Below are positions 13,921-25,294 of a DNA stretch of 64,000 bases, in pieces; position 1 is the stretch's first letter, and the number at the start of each line of letters is the position of its first letter. The translations under genes were made by a program, and so were the position numbers. The notes beneath the pieces were generated by a model, which saw only the letters and a program-made list of their open reading frames with translations, ran no database searches and was not told the origin of the DNA. Source of the stretch: Limanda limanda (lineage: Eukaryota > Chordata > Actinopteri > Pleuronectiformes > Pleuronectidae); the NCBI RefSeq assembly GCF_963576545.1, contig NC_083638.1, positions 5,670,659 to 5,734,658 on the forward strand, given 5' to 3'.

Positions 13921-14213
13921 ATGGATGAGGACAAATACGAAGCAATTGCACTTACTCTGGCGGTGGCACTATCCCTGTCAACGCACCGCTGCCGTTTATG
14001 CTCGCGGAAAAGGAAATGGCAACCGCGTTCCACGGCGTTCACTCCATCGCCGCTCGCTCTCTCGCTACTTATAATAAAGCAAGACGTGATATGAACTTGC
14101 CAGGGAAGCTAGACTGGGTTAAATATGTCGGTTCCTCTTGTCTAATTCCAGCAGGGTTTGTGGTTTCCATAATGAAAAGCCTCTCAGAGACGCAGGGATC
14201 GGCGGAGGAATGA
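13921..14213 (+). pseudogene. Possible transposase N-terminus remnant (PIF/Harbinger-like?)
   Basis: A 57-codon frame starts with ATG at 13924 and opens MDEDKYEAIAL, followed by a basic stretch containing SRKRKW. A second frame (13998-14213) overlaps and continues past it. An acidic start, a hydrophobic AIAL run and a basic tryptophan-containing patch recall the beginnings of some fish Harbinger-type transposases, from memory only. No catalytic region, terminal repeats or target duplication were seen. It could equally be chance coding potential. Confidence 0.25.
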
Positions 14214-14545
14214 TGGAATGAACGAAAAAAGGAGGTTTTGCTTCGGGGACGTTTCAGTGTATTCAGAGTGTTTGGGGCACTCGGTGTCCTGTAGTGTTCT
14301 TTCACTGCAGCCAGCGGCACGTTTTGTGAGAGAGCTTTTGAATGTGCCACTGAAGTTCATGACATTTCAGGAGATGTGACTTCACGGTCCCACGTGTTGT
14401 AGCGGAATAGACATAACTCTGTTTTCCTGGGAGTGAAAGTGTGATGGGCAGCATTCCTGAATCCTCCACTGTAGAATAAATGCAAATACCACATTTTTGC
14501 ATTCTTGGGTTTGAGCAGCTACACACACTTGCCTCGGTGTGATGC
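14214..14545. other. Intronic DNA, nothing recognised
   Basis: No exon or repeat ends seen before the hAT target duplication begins. Confidence 0.4.
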
Positions 14546-15411
14546 ATCACATCTAGGGTTGCAAAATTCCGGGATATATTCAAAGTTGGAAACTTTCCAT
14601 GGGAATTAACGGGAACTAACGGGAATTAACGGGATTAAACGGGAATATACTGGAATTTACGGGAATAAACTTGAAATATTGTGGATAATTTATACTAACT
14701 GTATTTACCTTGTCATATACAGACATAAATATAAACATTTTGTTTTGTCATAGGCTGATTTGAGCCCTGAGGAAACTTTGGGCACTTGACTATATGCTTC
14801 TGCATCGTTGTGTCATTCTTAACATAGGTCTTTGCACAGTATTTGCTAATGTACACAGCCTTTCCTTCTACATTGGATGGGGTGAAATGTCTCCACACAT
14901 GAGATAGTGCACGTGGCATTGTTCTGTAGAATAAGATGAGAAAAAAGTTTGTAAAAAAACACTAATGCAATGCCAGAGATATAAATAGTTAGCCAAACAA
15001 TTGGAATCGTCTGTAAACATATTTTGCAATTTATGGATAAATGAATAGAAACAAGCTAGATGAACAGATGAACAATCCTCAATCAGCATGCTAATATATT
15101 TTCCCCAGTAATATCATGGAAACTTACCTGACTAGTCCTGCACTCTACAGCAGGCCTCAATAGCCCTCTGTAGAGTGAAGGATGCTGGGAGTTATCTGTG
15201 CATGTGATGGAAGAATGCAAAGTGGAGGGTTGAAACTCAACGTGCATCATGTGCTTCATTCCATACATCTTTAAAATGGAGTTTTGAATGATGTTTTTAT
15301 TGCTCAGCGTTTAATTTGCGTATTTTTTTTTTTTTTTTTTCAAAATTCCCCAAATTCCCGAGCTATACTTCCCATGGAAAGTTTCCGCCCCTTTGCAACC
15401 CTAATCACATC
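14546..15411 (-). mobile_element. Non-autonomous hAT element with BED-finger frame (TAGGGTTGCAAA family), copy A
   Basis: Element 14554-15403 runs from TAGGGTTGCAAA to TTTGCAACCCTA, perfect inverted ends, inside a perfect 8-bp target duplication ATCACATC (14546-14553 and 15404-15411). That is diagnostic of a hAT-type insertion. The left end carries degenerate GGGAATTAACGGG-type subrepeats; the right end has GGAAAGTTTCC-type palindromic motifs. It contains one short frame with a BED zinc finger on the minus strand but no transposase catalytic domain. It lies only 237 bp upstream of the Ig1 exon, in antisense orientation to the host gene. Confidence 0.92.
14713..14919 (-). pseudogene. BED zinc-finger frame of hAT copy A, first Cys ligand lost
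   Basis: A 68-codon frame starting MPRALSHVWRHFT. It has the BED layout: aromatic-rich start (W9, F12), then position 25, C28, H42 and C46 as zinc ligands (C-x2-C-x13-H-x3-C). BED fingers are the DNA-binding module of many hAT transposases. In this copy residue 25 is Ser (AGC at 14845-14847) where copies at 33722 and 54882 have Cys (TGC), so metal binding should be impaired. The frame ends shortly after a lysine/asparagine-rich tail. A pyrimidine-rich tract ending in AG lies just upstream on the minus strand, so it probably derives from one exon of an autonomous parent. Confidence 0.8.
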
Positions 15412-15648
15412 ATATCATGATTAAGCTCTTAACATTCCAGCATCAGACACACACTCAAGAGTTGAATTCCACAGACACACGCTGGTATTTCCAGTAGATG
15501 AATGATATCAACATTGGCCTCAGCTGCTGTGAACATGGAATAAACGAGTTGTTTGACATTAACACGATTTCTGTTTGATGTATTCCTCCCGGCTGCTCGG
15601 GTCCAAGTGTCTCACCTCCGCCCTCTCTCCTCCTCTGTTGTCTCCCAG
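15412..15648 (+). other. Intron end and 3' splice site before the Ig1 exon
   Basis: The intron closes with a pyrimidine-rich tract (CTCTCTCCTCCTCTGTTGTC) and the acceptor CCCAG at 15644-15648. The first 83 bases (15404-15486) are repeated inside the hAT copy at 36154-36249. Confidence 0.8.
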
Positions 15649-15972
15649 GTTCAGCAGCGCAGCCCTTCTCCCCCTTCTGGTTCACGGTGGAGCCCCAGGA
15701 CACGCTGGCCATCCGGGGCAACTCGGCCATGCTCAACTGCTCCGCCCACAGCGACGCGGCCACGCCCACACGCATCGAGTGGAAGAAAGACGGCACCTTC
15801 ATGAGCCTGGTGTCGGACGAGAGGCGGCACATCCTCCCGGACGGCGTCCTGTTCTTCAACCACGTGGTCCACTCCAAGCACAACAAGCCCGACGAGGGAA
15901 CCTACCAGTGCGTCGCCACCATCGACAACCTGGGATCCATCTCCAGCCGCACGGCGCGCCTCATGGTAGCAG
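15649..15972 (+). CDS. neo1: Neogenin-like receptor, exon encoding Ig domain 1
   Basis: A 324-bp exon (phase 1 in, phase 1 out) encoding about 108 residues of an extracellular immunoglobulin domain. Acceptor CCCAG precedes it and donor GTACGT follows at 15973. Ig hallmarks are C31, W45 (in EWKKDGTF) and C88 (in YQCVATI), with an N-glycosylation sequon NCS at residue 30. The block [12 protein letters not shown] and the pattern SDERR-x2-LPDG match neogenin Ig1 more closely than DCC, by my recollection of the family. Neogenin is a single-pass receptor for netrins and repulsive guidance molecules with four Ig domains, six fibronectin III repeats and a cytoplasmic tail; this exon gives the outermost domain. 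Whether it is the a or b teleost paralogue cannot be told. IGDCC family members are a less likely alternative. The frame is intact. Confidence 0.92.
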
Positions 15973-16029
15973 GTACGTTCTGCTGGATTCATCACCTCAA
16001 TTCCATTGTTTGTTTTTTTTTACCATATT

Positions 16030-16540
16030 CTTATTTGTTTATTTGTTTATTTAGAAGGATCCCCATTAGCTATACCCTAAGACAGAGCTACTTTTAGTGG
16101 GGTCCACATTTAAAACATACATACAGATATCAAACATTTGAAACATACGTTAAATTACAAATATCAAAAGTTAAATTCTATTAAAATAATGATCCTACAA
16201 TTTTGTATAACTTAGTGGTTATGCAATTTTACCTCTGTCAAGATATAAAACACTGATATATCCAATTCCATAGAAGCGGAAAACTGCAAACCATGTAAGA
16301 GAATACTACACATTTATGTACAGTACAACACCATCTAGTGTCACAAGTATGCTGTACCCAAGTGTTTCATTATTTGCTTTTTGAACATACATTTAGGTGT
16401 CACGTTTATAGTTTCTGTTGGTAGTAGGTTCCATGACTTCACGGCTCTGTATCCCACAGTTCGTTTAAGAGAATTGGTATTAGCTCTGGGGAGTGAAAAC
16501 CTATTATAAATGCGTGGCAACTTGTTTGGGAGTTAAGTTT
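16030..16540 (-). mobile_element. LINE-like 3' fragment
   Basis: The left edge has TTATTTGTTTATTTGTTTATTTA followed by GAAGGATCCCCATTAGCTA and GTGGGGTCC-type sequence, a combination common in dispersed fish retroposons. Read on the minus strand it ends in AATAAACA repeats, so the fragment is probably the 3' untranslated end of a minus-strand LINE. No reverse transcriptase motif is present and no target duplication was identified. The right boundary is approximate. Confidence 0.6.
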
Positions 16541-17140
16541 AAATGAATCCTGCACGTACACCAGCGAATGCTTCGTGCACCTACCTGATAGCTAATGAGT
16601 CGTCTCTCAAGGACCATGCATGTGAATGTGTACAGTGTGTTTGGCTGATACGTGAAAACAAAACCTGTGTGATAGTGACCTCACCAAACTCTCTATTAGC
16701 TCCTCTCAGCTCTCAACCTTTATCGGGGCCCATTGAGCCACCGTAATTGAATCCACCCGCGTGGATGCGTGTAAAAGAAGGTCACGCTTATGAATGGAAA
16801 ATAAAAAGTGGTATTTGAAAATGCACGAGTGCCGCGTCGATTAGACAAACATCATCAAAGAACAACTCACACATCGTTCTGTCAGGCTTTTTCGCTTTTT
16901 CTTTTCCTTACATTGATCTGTGAAGGTACATTCGTGCCGTATAAATTATCTCCTTCTTTGATTTCCATTTCTCTGAGGTGTTCTCTTCTCCATGGCAGTG
17001 CTGCAAAATCACACCCACATAAGATCTGGAGTTGTTGTTTTTTTTTGTTGCCTTCCCGATTTCAGTGATTGTTTTTGGCCGCACTTCAGAGCCACATCCC
17101 CAAATGTGTGAGAGAGTTGTTGAGTTTATGATCAAGTAAC
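16541..17140. other. Intronic DNA, nothing recognised
   Basis: AT-rich intron sequence with no supported exon or element ends. Confidence 0.4.
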
Positions 17141-18085
17141 ACTAATGTTTAGCTGAGTACTGCGTGAGAGACTTGGACAAAACTAAGCTATTTTAGATGG
17201 AAAGAAGTCGTCAGTACAGCTTATTATGTAAATCAAGATGGACAATGTGTCTTCACCTTCTCTCAATGAACACAAATTAAGCCAAATCATTCCACATATG
17301 GGTGCCACCCTCTTCTGAAGTCTTTTTAGGGATGTGTCCCCTCTTCTGCTTTGTTAAACAGTCTATGGTAGTGACCAAGAGACACACTTCACCTCCTATA
17401 CTCTGGTTTGTGATTGGCTGGGAGGAAGAGCAAGTGTTCAACAGTAGCTCAACAGTAACAAAGCTTCTTCTACACATGTACTGCAACCTTGGGCTTTTCT
17501 AGACCTGGTCCAGAGAAGCAAACGTCCCCTTTAGTTGTACGTATTGAATCTGTACAATTGACTAATGTTTAGCTGAGTCCTACATGACAGACTGAAGTTA
17601 TGCAAGATTCCCCCATTGGCTTTGGCTCTTTCAAAATAAATCTGTGAATCAGTTTATATCATCGGTGCCTTTTAGTGACTTTAGTGACAAATTAACGACT
17701 TCTTGGATAAACCTGAGTTATTTCAGATGGAAAGAAGTCGTCAGTACTTTCCATTATGCAAATCAAGATGGACAAGGTGTCTCCACCTTCCCTCAATTAA
17801 AAAAAACAAATCCAAATCATTCCTAATATGGGTTCCGCCCTCTTCCTTCTTCTGAAGTCTTTTTAGGGAGTCTATGGAAGTGTCTTGTCACCAAGAGACA
17901 CACTTCACCTCCTATACTCTGGTTTGTGATTGGCTGGGAGGAAGAGCAAGTGTTTGTTAGCTTGACGGAAGCTCAACAGTAACAAAAGTTCTTCTACACA
18001 TGTACTGCAACCTTGGGCTTTTCTAGACATGGTCCAGAGGAGCAAACGTCCTCTTTAGTTGTATGTATCAATCTGTACAATTGAC
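17141..18085. repeat. Tandem duplication, 420-bp and 525-bp units
   Basis: Unit 1 17141-17560 and unit 2 17561-18085 both start ACTAATGTTTAGCTGAGT and both end ATCTGTACAATTGAC. They share GATGGAAAGAAGTCGTCAGTA, AATCAAGATGGACAA and GTTTGTGATTGGCTGGGAGG. Unit 2 carries roughly 100 extra bases near its start (about 17600-17700). The shared frames are broken and do not look coding. Confidence 0.88.
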
Positions 18086-18680
18086 CCAATGTGCTGTCAG
18101 ATAAAGGTCTGACACTGAATGCAGGAAGAAGCACGATGATGATTCTCAGCATATTGAGGTTCAACAGACTTCAGCTACTTCCTCGGCTTTGTACGCTGAC
18201 CACACACAGTCCAGCCGTTTACCAGATTTGTCCTCGTGGTGTTTGTCCTTGACTCTTTCAGCCATTTGTTCCGTCTCCTCTATACATCCTTTCCCAGAGC
18301 CTGAATGTGTTGCCCTCCTGGATAAATGCTTGTAAACAGGTCTGCATCCTTTTTCTTTCTCCCCTCCTTCTTTTTAAATTACTGGTCCTACAATGTGACC
18401 TTGTTCAGTTTTGGGAACAGCAAGTGATGTGGGATTATTTGGTGTTTGGAGTCGAGTTGTGCCCTGAAATTCAATTTTGCAGCCGGAGGAGTCGCAGAAT
18501 GCATTTACTGTGTGTGCGCTTTCTGCTCCACAGTGCTCTCATGGATTCTGAGACGGGGACGAGCGAGAGAAAGAGAGAGAGAGAGAGGCCTCTTGTTGAC
18601 AATGGGATAGTGCAGTGTAAGCCTCTCGGAGTGTTTGTGTGAAGTTACAACGTCAGGCTGTGATTCAGTTTGTTTTCGTG
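18086..18680. other. Intronic DNA, nothing recognised
   Basis: Contains a short GA run near 18570. The 111-codon frame at 18307-18642 has no domain features. Confidence 0.4.
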
Positions 18681-19640
18681 GGCTTTTTGAGTTACACAAC
18701 TCTGAGGACGATACATTGGAGAGATAGTGAACGTTTCGCCTTCACCACTCAGAGACTCAATCAGTGGTGACGGAACGTGTAAAAGGATTTCTTCAGTTTA
18801 GACTTAACCTTAGAATCTATTGTCCTAGACACCATGTTTTCACCCGAGATGAATCATTGAGAGAAGACCCATTTAGATACTGATCATTAGGAACTTTGAA
18901 TTAAAAGCTGCATGTTTACTTGTCTCCTTGCTTCACCTGCAGTAAATACTAAAGTTGCAACTGATAACAAAAGTCAATACTTTAGATCAAACCATAGTTT
19001 TCAGGCAAGGATCTTTTTTTTTTGATAAGCAGTATCGCAATGAACCAAAAACACATTTTCAGCTTTTACACAAATCAAAGCGTGTTCCTTCTCCGCCCGA
19101 CCTCAGTGCTCCGTCACCAAACTGGAGAATCACAGGTGTTGGTGCATGAAGGAGCAGATGCAGGTGTTCTGGCTTTTTGAGTTACACAACTCTGAGGAGG
19201 ACACACGGCCACTGGAGAGATAGTGAACATTTCGCCTTCAACCACTCAGAGACTCAATCAGTGTGACGGAACGTGTAAAATCAGTTCTTCAGTTTAGACT
19301 TAACCTCAGAATCTATTGTCCTAGACACCGTGTTTCCACCCGAGATGAATCATCTTTGAATTAAAAGCAGCATATCTACTTGTCTCCTTGCTTCACCTGC
19401 AGTAAACACTAAATGTGAGTCTGATAACAAAGCTCAATGCTTTGCATCAAACCATAGTTTTCAGGCTAGGATCATCTTTTGGGGGATAAGCAGTATCGCA
19501 ATGAACCAAAAACCCATTTTCAGTTTTACACAAATTGTCGTCAGAGCTTGTTCTCACTCCGCCCGACCTCAGTGCTCCGTCACCAAACTGGAGAATCCCA
19601 GGTGTTGGTGCATGAAGGAGCAGATGCAGGTGTGCTGGCA
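18681..19640. repeat. Tandem duplication, about 490-bp units
   Basis: Unit 1 18681-19170 and unit 2 19171-19640 both begin GGCTTTTTGAGTTACACAAC and end GGTGCATGAAGGAGCAGATG plus a few bases. Shared internal blocks include TTAGACTTAACCT, GACACC-TGTTT and AGCAGTATCGCAATGAACCA. Unit 2 lacks about 30 bases around the AGAGAAGACCCATTTAGATA segment. No conserved coding frame. Confidence 0.9.
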
Positions 19641-19744
19641 TCTGTGCTCGTCTTTAAGTCTGTTGAACGGCAGCAGTGCAGTCGACAACATGTCCTGAGC
19701 TTCATCAATACCCGTCACCGCGGCTGCATCGACGTGTGATGAGG

Positions 19745-19767
19745 TGTGTGTGTGTGTGTGTGTGTGG
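19745..19767. repeat. (GT)n microsatellite
   Basis: Short pure TG/GT run of about eleven units. Confidence 0.85.
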
Positions 19768-19924
19768 ACGGGACTTGTTTATTGTTGCTCTGCCGAGACG
19801 TGTTCTGCTGTCAGACGTCCTCACAGCCAGTGGGATCTACCTGGGTCAACCGTGATGGGATGTGAGATTCAATCAATTTCTACTTGAAGAGCGGAGCAGG
19901 TGAAATCTGTCATCTATTAAAGGA

Positions 19925-19998
19925 GCACGCACACAAGCATACGCACACAAGCATACGCACACACACACACACACACACAGGCACACACACACACACAG

Positions 19999-20070
<72 letters not shown>

Positions 20071-20517
20071 GTACTTTTCTCATGGAAATTCATAGACACA
20101 AAGCCTTTAACCATTATGCATCTATTTAAGGACAATTCTTGGACACATTAAGCTATTGCATTTATGTTTAAACACACACACACACACACACAGACACACA
20201 CACACGCACAAGCACTTTTCTCATGGAAATTCATAGACGCAAAACCTTTAACCATTGCATCTATTTAAGGACAAATCTTGGACACATTAAGCTATTGCAT
20301 TTATGTTTGCACAAACACACACACACACACACACACAAACAGACACACACACAAGCACTTTTCTCATGGAAATCACAGACGTAAATGCTTCAACCATTAT
20401 GCATCTATTTAAGGGCAAATCTTGTACACATTAAGCTATTGCATTTATGTTTCAACACACACACACACACACACACATATAACACACACACACACACACT
20501 AGCACACACACACACAC
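19925..20517. repeat. (CA)n microsatellites interleaved with a 141-143-bp minisatellite
   Basis: CA arrays (largest about 19967-20069, mixed with CAGG variants) alternate with three copies of a unit starting at the ACTTTTCTCATGGAAAT landmark (20072, 20213 and 20356), each followed by TCTATTTAAGG, CACATTAAGCTATTGCATTT and a new CA array. Each array is followed by the same 100-odd bases, so the repeat unit comprises unique sequence plus its microsatellite. Confidence 0.9.
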
Positions 20518-20949
20518 AACCACTGATGTATCTCCGGCTGGCTGGCAGGTGGCCAATAAAAAGGTTAATTGCGGTGTAGACGGAGCAGGCCATTAGGCCG
20601 CCATCAGACCCAGGAGCGATGGCGGAGTGGGCGTGACCTCTCAGACGAAATGATGGAATGAGTCACGGGTGGCTGGCGTGGCAGCGAGCTGATCTGACAA
20701 ACACCGAGGTGATATCAGGGATTGATTGCTCCGAGACGTGCGGCTCATTGTTCTCAAGGAAACACATCTCCACCATCACCTCCGAGTCGCACCAGGCTCC
20801 GGCTCCTGATAACTTTCTTTGTCGTTCTTCACATAAACGCACAAAAGGTGTAAGATTGTAAAATGTCATAAGATATCACAAGGATCAGGTAAACGTTTCC
20901 ATTGTGAGGAAACAGAAGTACTTTTTGTATTTGAGGCTTCGGCTCGAGA
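20518..20949. other. Intronic DNA, nothing recognised
   Basis: No supported exon or element ends. Open frames here are short and featureless. Confidence 0.4.
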
Positions 20950-21140
20950 GGCAGAGTTGAAGTTTCCTTCGGCGATACACTGAACTCCAAATTGCCCCTG
21001 ACGGCTGTTCTGTCAGAGTGAGTGATGTGCGATGGAAGCGCCGTGTGAATGTGTGTGTGAATGTGTGTGTGAATGTGTGTGTGAATGTGTGTGTGAATGG
21101 ATGAATGTGACTTGGATGGTAAAGCACTTTAAGACATAAA
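20950..21140 (+). mobile_element. tRNA-derived SINE-like, 3' body
   Basis: Contains ACACTGAACTCCAAATTGCC, a GTGTGAATGTGTGTGTGAATG array and ATGTGACTTGGATGGTAAAGCACTTTAAG. This order (ACTGAACCCC-like body, GTGAATG repeats, TAAAGC-CTTT-AG tail) is typical of a widespread fish SINE. The tRNA-like head is missing or unrecognisable. The related copy at 30862-31062 retains a head. Confidence 0.65.
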
Positions 21141-24100
21141 AACACGATTCAGGGAGCTTGAGGATCCACAAAACCACCAACTCATGTTTTATTATTATTC
21201 TGTTACTTGGTAACACACTAGAGATATGTAATTTATATAGTTAAGTACTATAATGCAAGAAAGATCCCATTTCACTTCAACGGGTTAAATGCAAATCACT
21301 CTATAAGATGTGAATATTGATATCTTTCTGCCGTCTATGCTTTTTTTTATAGGAGAGAATAGACAGAATATTTATGGCTTTTGTAAAATGTCAAGTTCAG
21401 TTTTTTCTTTGCACTGATCTCTTTGATTTTAAATCAAATGTAACTGTAACACTTTGGAGAAGCACTATAATGTTATGTGACTTGTGAAGATCTAAATGAT
21501 CAGTTAAATCACATTTCTCAGCATGCAAGGGTTTTGGAAATAATAGATTTCCCTCAACTTTCAATGTATTATGATTAATATTACATTTTAAATGCTCCGT
21601 GGTTATAAACAGAGCTCGATCGATCTGTCGGGAGCCAATAAAATCAGTTAACAAATAAAATCTGCGTAATATCACAGACATATTGATGTCAGAGTTAATG
21701 GTTGCTGATATTTAAATGTTATTTTACAGGATAAACAATCTGTTAAAGATGCGTACATTTTACATTAAATATGTTTATTTTCTCCATTTTATTGATTTCA
21801 AGTTTTCTGTTTATTTACATTTATCAGCATCGGAAATGTTTTACTCAGTATCAGTATCTACCCTCAAAAATCCATATTGGCCGGGCTGTACTTATATAAA
21901 TACACTTTATATTGCAGCTTCTGTAAGAATAAGGTTTCCTGGTTGTCCGGACAAATATTGCTCATCTTTGAAGTCGTACTCATCGTCTTTGTGTTTCTTC
22001 TCTGCTCTTGCTTTGTCATCCCTTCAGTTTTTAGCCTGTGTGTGTAGAGTCAGATACGCAGGAAACACGAGCCGACCAAGAAGAAACCGAGAGAGAGAGA
22101 GAGAGAGAGGGTGGGTGGGGGGGGGGAGTGTGGCCTTGTCTTCCTGGTCTTATGTATTCAGTGTGCGTCCCTGTAAGAGAAAAGGAGGTGGAGAAAAATT
22201 ACAGGGCAGGGAGCGAGCGGGGGGGGGGCGAGCGGTATAGAGCGGTGATGACCGGGACGCGGAGCGAGACGTAAGAAATGAGGAATCCCATCTGAACCAT
22301 CGGCAGCTCCGAGCTCCGCCCTCCGTCCCCATCGCTCCGTGGTGAACTCCACCTCCACCGCCACTTAACAGGGAATCCTCCAAATGAGAAAAGAGAGAAT
22401 TAATTTCTTCTCTATTCCAGAATATTGACTTATTGGTTTTTGGGTTTCTGCTCCTCTTTTTTTTTTTCTCGTGTTTTCCTTTCTTTCCTTCTCACCCGTA
22501 CAATACTGTGGAATATGAAGATAAGCAAACCCCACTTATTACTTAGCTTTGATATGGTGACTGAAATCGAATTCCACCCCCCCCCCGCACTAATGGAAAT
22601 TATAAATTGAACACCAACACTCGCCATGTGTCATGTGTGTTGCTTCATATTTAGGCGTGCTCATCCTTTGATAGTCTGACACACTTTGTAGGATTTAGGG
22701 CTGTTGGCAGATTCTTTAATCCCCTTTTTTTGATGTATTTGAATATGTTTTTTTTATTTGGACGGGGGGGTGGAAATGGGAAAAACTGCAGATTGCGTCA
22801 CTGTTGCAGTGGAACTCCTTTGTGGCGTCGCAGCAGACGCTTTGTTGGACACACAGTTGATTAATTAAGAAGGCATCGCTTGACATTGGGAAATAATGTG
22901 TTTTGACAACATCAAGTGGATGAAGACTCACTTTGTGTAAAACATAACAATGATGCACAGGCAGTGAGATTACCATGGTGAGCAAGATTCACTGTAAATG
23001 CCTTTTAACTGTATGTGTGATTCCTTTAGCGTGACAAACATGAATACTTACAGTATGAAGCCTAATATTTCCTACGCAGCTGTAATTCATTGTCCATGAG
23101 TTTCACAATTGACTGAAGAGCCAAGATTACGAAACAAATCAAAATGCTGTTAATGAAATATAGATTTTAAAAGCTACAACAACAATAAAAACCCTTTAAC
23201 AAAGGTACAATAAATAGAGAAAGCTCAATAAATTGGAAAAAAACGTATAATAACAATATTAATGGATGGATTCAATGTAATTAAAATAAATGAATCTCTA
23301 TAAAACCGTATTTATTCAAAAATCCTGACTAAAGAGATATTTCAGAGCAGTACTGTGCATGTGACATGTTCACTGGTGCAGTGTTTGTGTTAAAATCAAT
23401 ACGGAATCTGACAGGCAACCAGTGCAGGGACTTTGTGTTGGATATGAAAGATGCGGAAAATCATTAAATCCTCACATATGAGAAGCTGCGACCAGCAAAG
23501 ACCACTTTGTTTGTCATTTTAAGCTTATTAAAATGATTTTCTTATAATTAAGATAATTGCTGCTGTTAGTTATATCAGCTCATCTGTTGCACCTCCAAAA
23601 CTCTACCTGATTACAACACACACACACAAACACGCACACAAACACACAACAAAACAAAGGCAGTTATCTCCGAGGCCGATCTGGTCCCAGCTCCACACGG
23701 AGATAAAACCCAATCTGATGAAGTCTCATCGTCACAAACACTTGTTCTCATGAGCCTGGAGAGACTGAGCTGATCACACGGCTCCACTCGTCCGTCCTGA
23801 TCATTTCACTGCATCCTTTCTTCACACTGCTTCTCTGTCTCCCTTTCATTTCTCTCTCTCTCTCCCCTCTTCCTTCTAACTCTCTCCGTCCTTCCTCCAG
23901 CTTAATCAACCTCCTGTCCTTTCCTCTTTACCTGCTTTACTACCACCCTGTCCTCCATTTTCTCTTTATTATCCCTTCAGTCCTCCACCTCTCTGCTGCT
24001 CCAACATGCCCAGTGGTGGACCCACACTACACACACACACACATACACACTCATTTTGCAGTTCCACAGTCGCTGCACTGAAACCATAAAGCAGCAAAAT

Positions 24101-24587
24101 GGCAAACAAACAGTAATAAATCTCAAAAACAACAAAAAAAACAACATTCTCAAAGGAACCCACTGAAAGAAAAAACCTCTTTTCCTCTTAGAAATGTAAT
24201 CTTTAGATGTGAGCGTGTGTACGTGAGTCTTGACTATACGTTGTGTAGGAAGCTGGATACATTTTACACAACCGAAAACCCTTTTGCTGTAATGAAACAT
24301 TCCTCTCCAGTCGTATGTTGCCTTACTGTATTTCAAACGCCTCTACAGCCCGTCACATTATACAGGTGTCTCTGATCTGCACCAGCAGAAATTGGTTATT
24401 TGATCAAACGTCTTTCTGCAGCGTCAAAGCATTTCTTTTCTTCCCAAACTTGGAAAACAGATCCCACTTATCAGCTGTGAATAAATCACCACATTATACT
24501 TTTGTAGTTGTCTGACAGCAGAAACTACAAGGAGCCACACTCAGTGGAGTGTGAGTCTCTGCCCAAGGCCGACCAACCCTACACATG
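21141..24587. other. Intronic DNA with minor simple repeats
   Basis: AT-rich intron with short GA/G runs (22091-22127, 22220-22228), CA patches near 23620 and 24035, and T runs. The 174-codon frame at 21716-22240 runs through the GA/G low-complexity stretch and shows no domain. Confidence 0.45.
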
Positions 24588-25294
24588 GTTGTGTAAAGGG
24601 ACGGGAATCGGCAGGGACCTCCCGATACGATACTATCACGATACTTAGGTTGCGATATGATATGTGTTGCGATTCTGTAAGTATTGCGATTCGATATTAC
24701 GATTTCTCGGGATTTCTTTTGGTTATTTTTTTTTTAAATACTGGACCATGGAAAAATGTTGAATCATTCCTTCAAATACAACACAGTCAAATTCACTTAG
24801 AGCTTTACAAGTTTTATTTCAAATATTAACATTAACTTAATGACTGCCGGGCAGCCAATAGAGAAAATAAATAAAAATGTGCCCTATTATTGTATAGCCC
24901 CTGTCAACTGCACACAAACTGACAAATTAAGAAATGTAAGCCACTTAGGCTACTTTTAAACAATAAATAAAAGGTAAATTAAATAGAATGAATAAAAGTT
25001 TACTTAAAATATAAACTTTGAAATAAACAAAAAGAAGGCTATTATTGTTGTTTGCATGTAGGCGATGCAAAGCTACTGCTTGGGTATGTTTAGATTCTTG
25101 TGCAAAAACAAGAGCTGGTCAACATTCTCTGGGGTGATGTTGCTCCCCCAATATATCCCCCCAGGTATAAACCAATAAATATGTTTTTTAAAAAAAAAAT
25201 CGATTTGGGAGGCAGCATATCGATTTAAAATCGTCATTCACAAGAATCGCGATTGTAACTGAATCGATTTTTTTCCCCCATCCCTAGTTGTGTA
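24588..25294 (+). mobile_element. Non-autonomous hAT-like element (TAGGGACGGG family), copy 2
   Basis: Element 24596-25286 starts AAGGGACGGGAATCGG and ends CCCCCATCCCTA. It lies in a perfect 8-bp target duplication GTTGTGTA (24588-24595 and 25287-25294). The subterminal region is rich in ATCG-type motifs (GATACGATACTATCACGATA) near both ends. It has no transposase. It is the uninterrupted counterpart of 9394-10371 in opposite orientation, and so defines the nested insertion there. Confidence 0.9.

Noticed and set aside
15575..16054. 159-codon frame overlapping the Ig1 exon in another phase
   Set aside because: Arg/His/Pro-rich alternative frame of GC-rich coding DNA; the Ig frame has the family motifs and correct splice phase.
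21716..22240. 174-codon frame as a gene
   Set aside because: Ends in a GA/G low-complexity run, no domain, no conserved start context.
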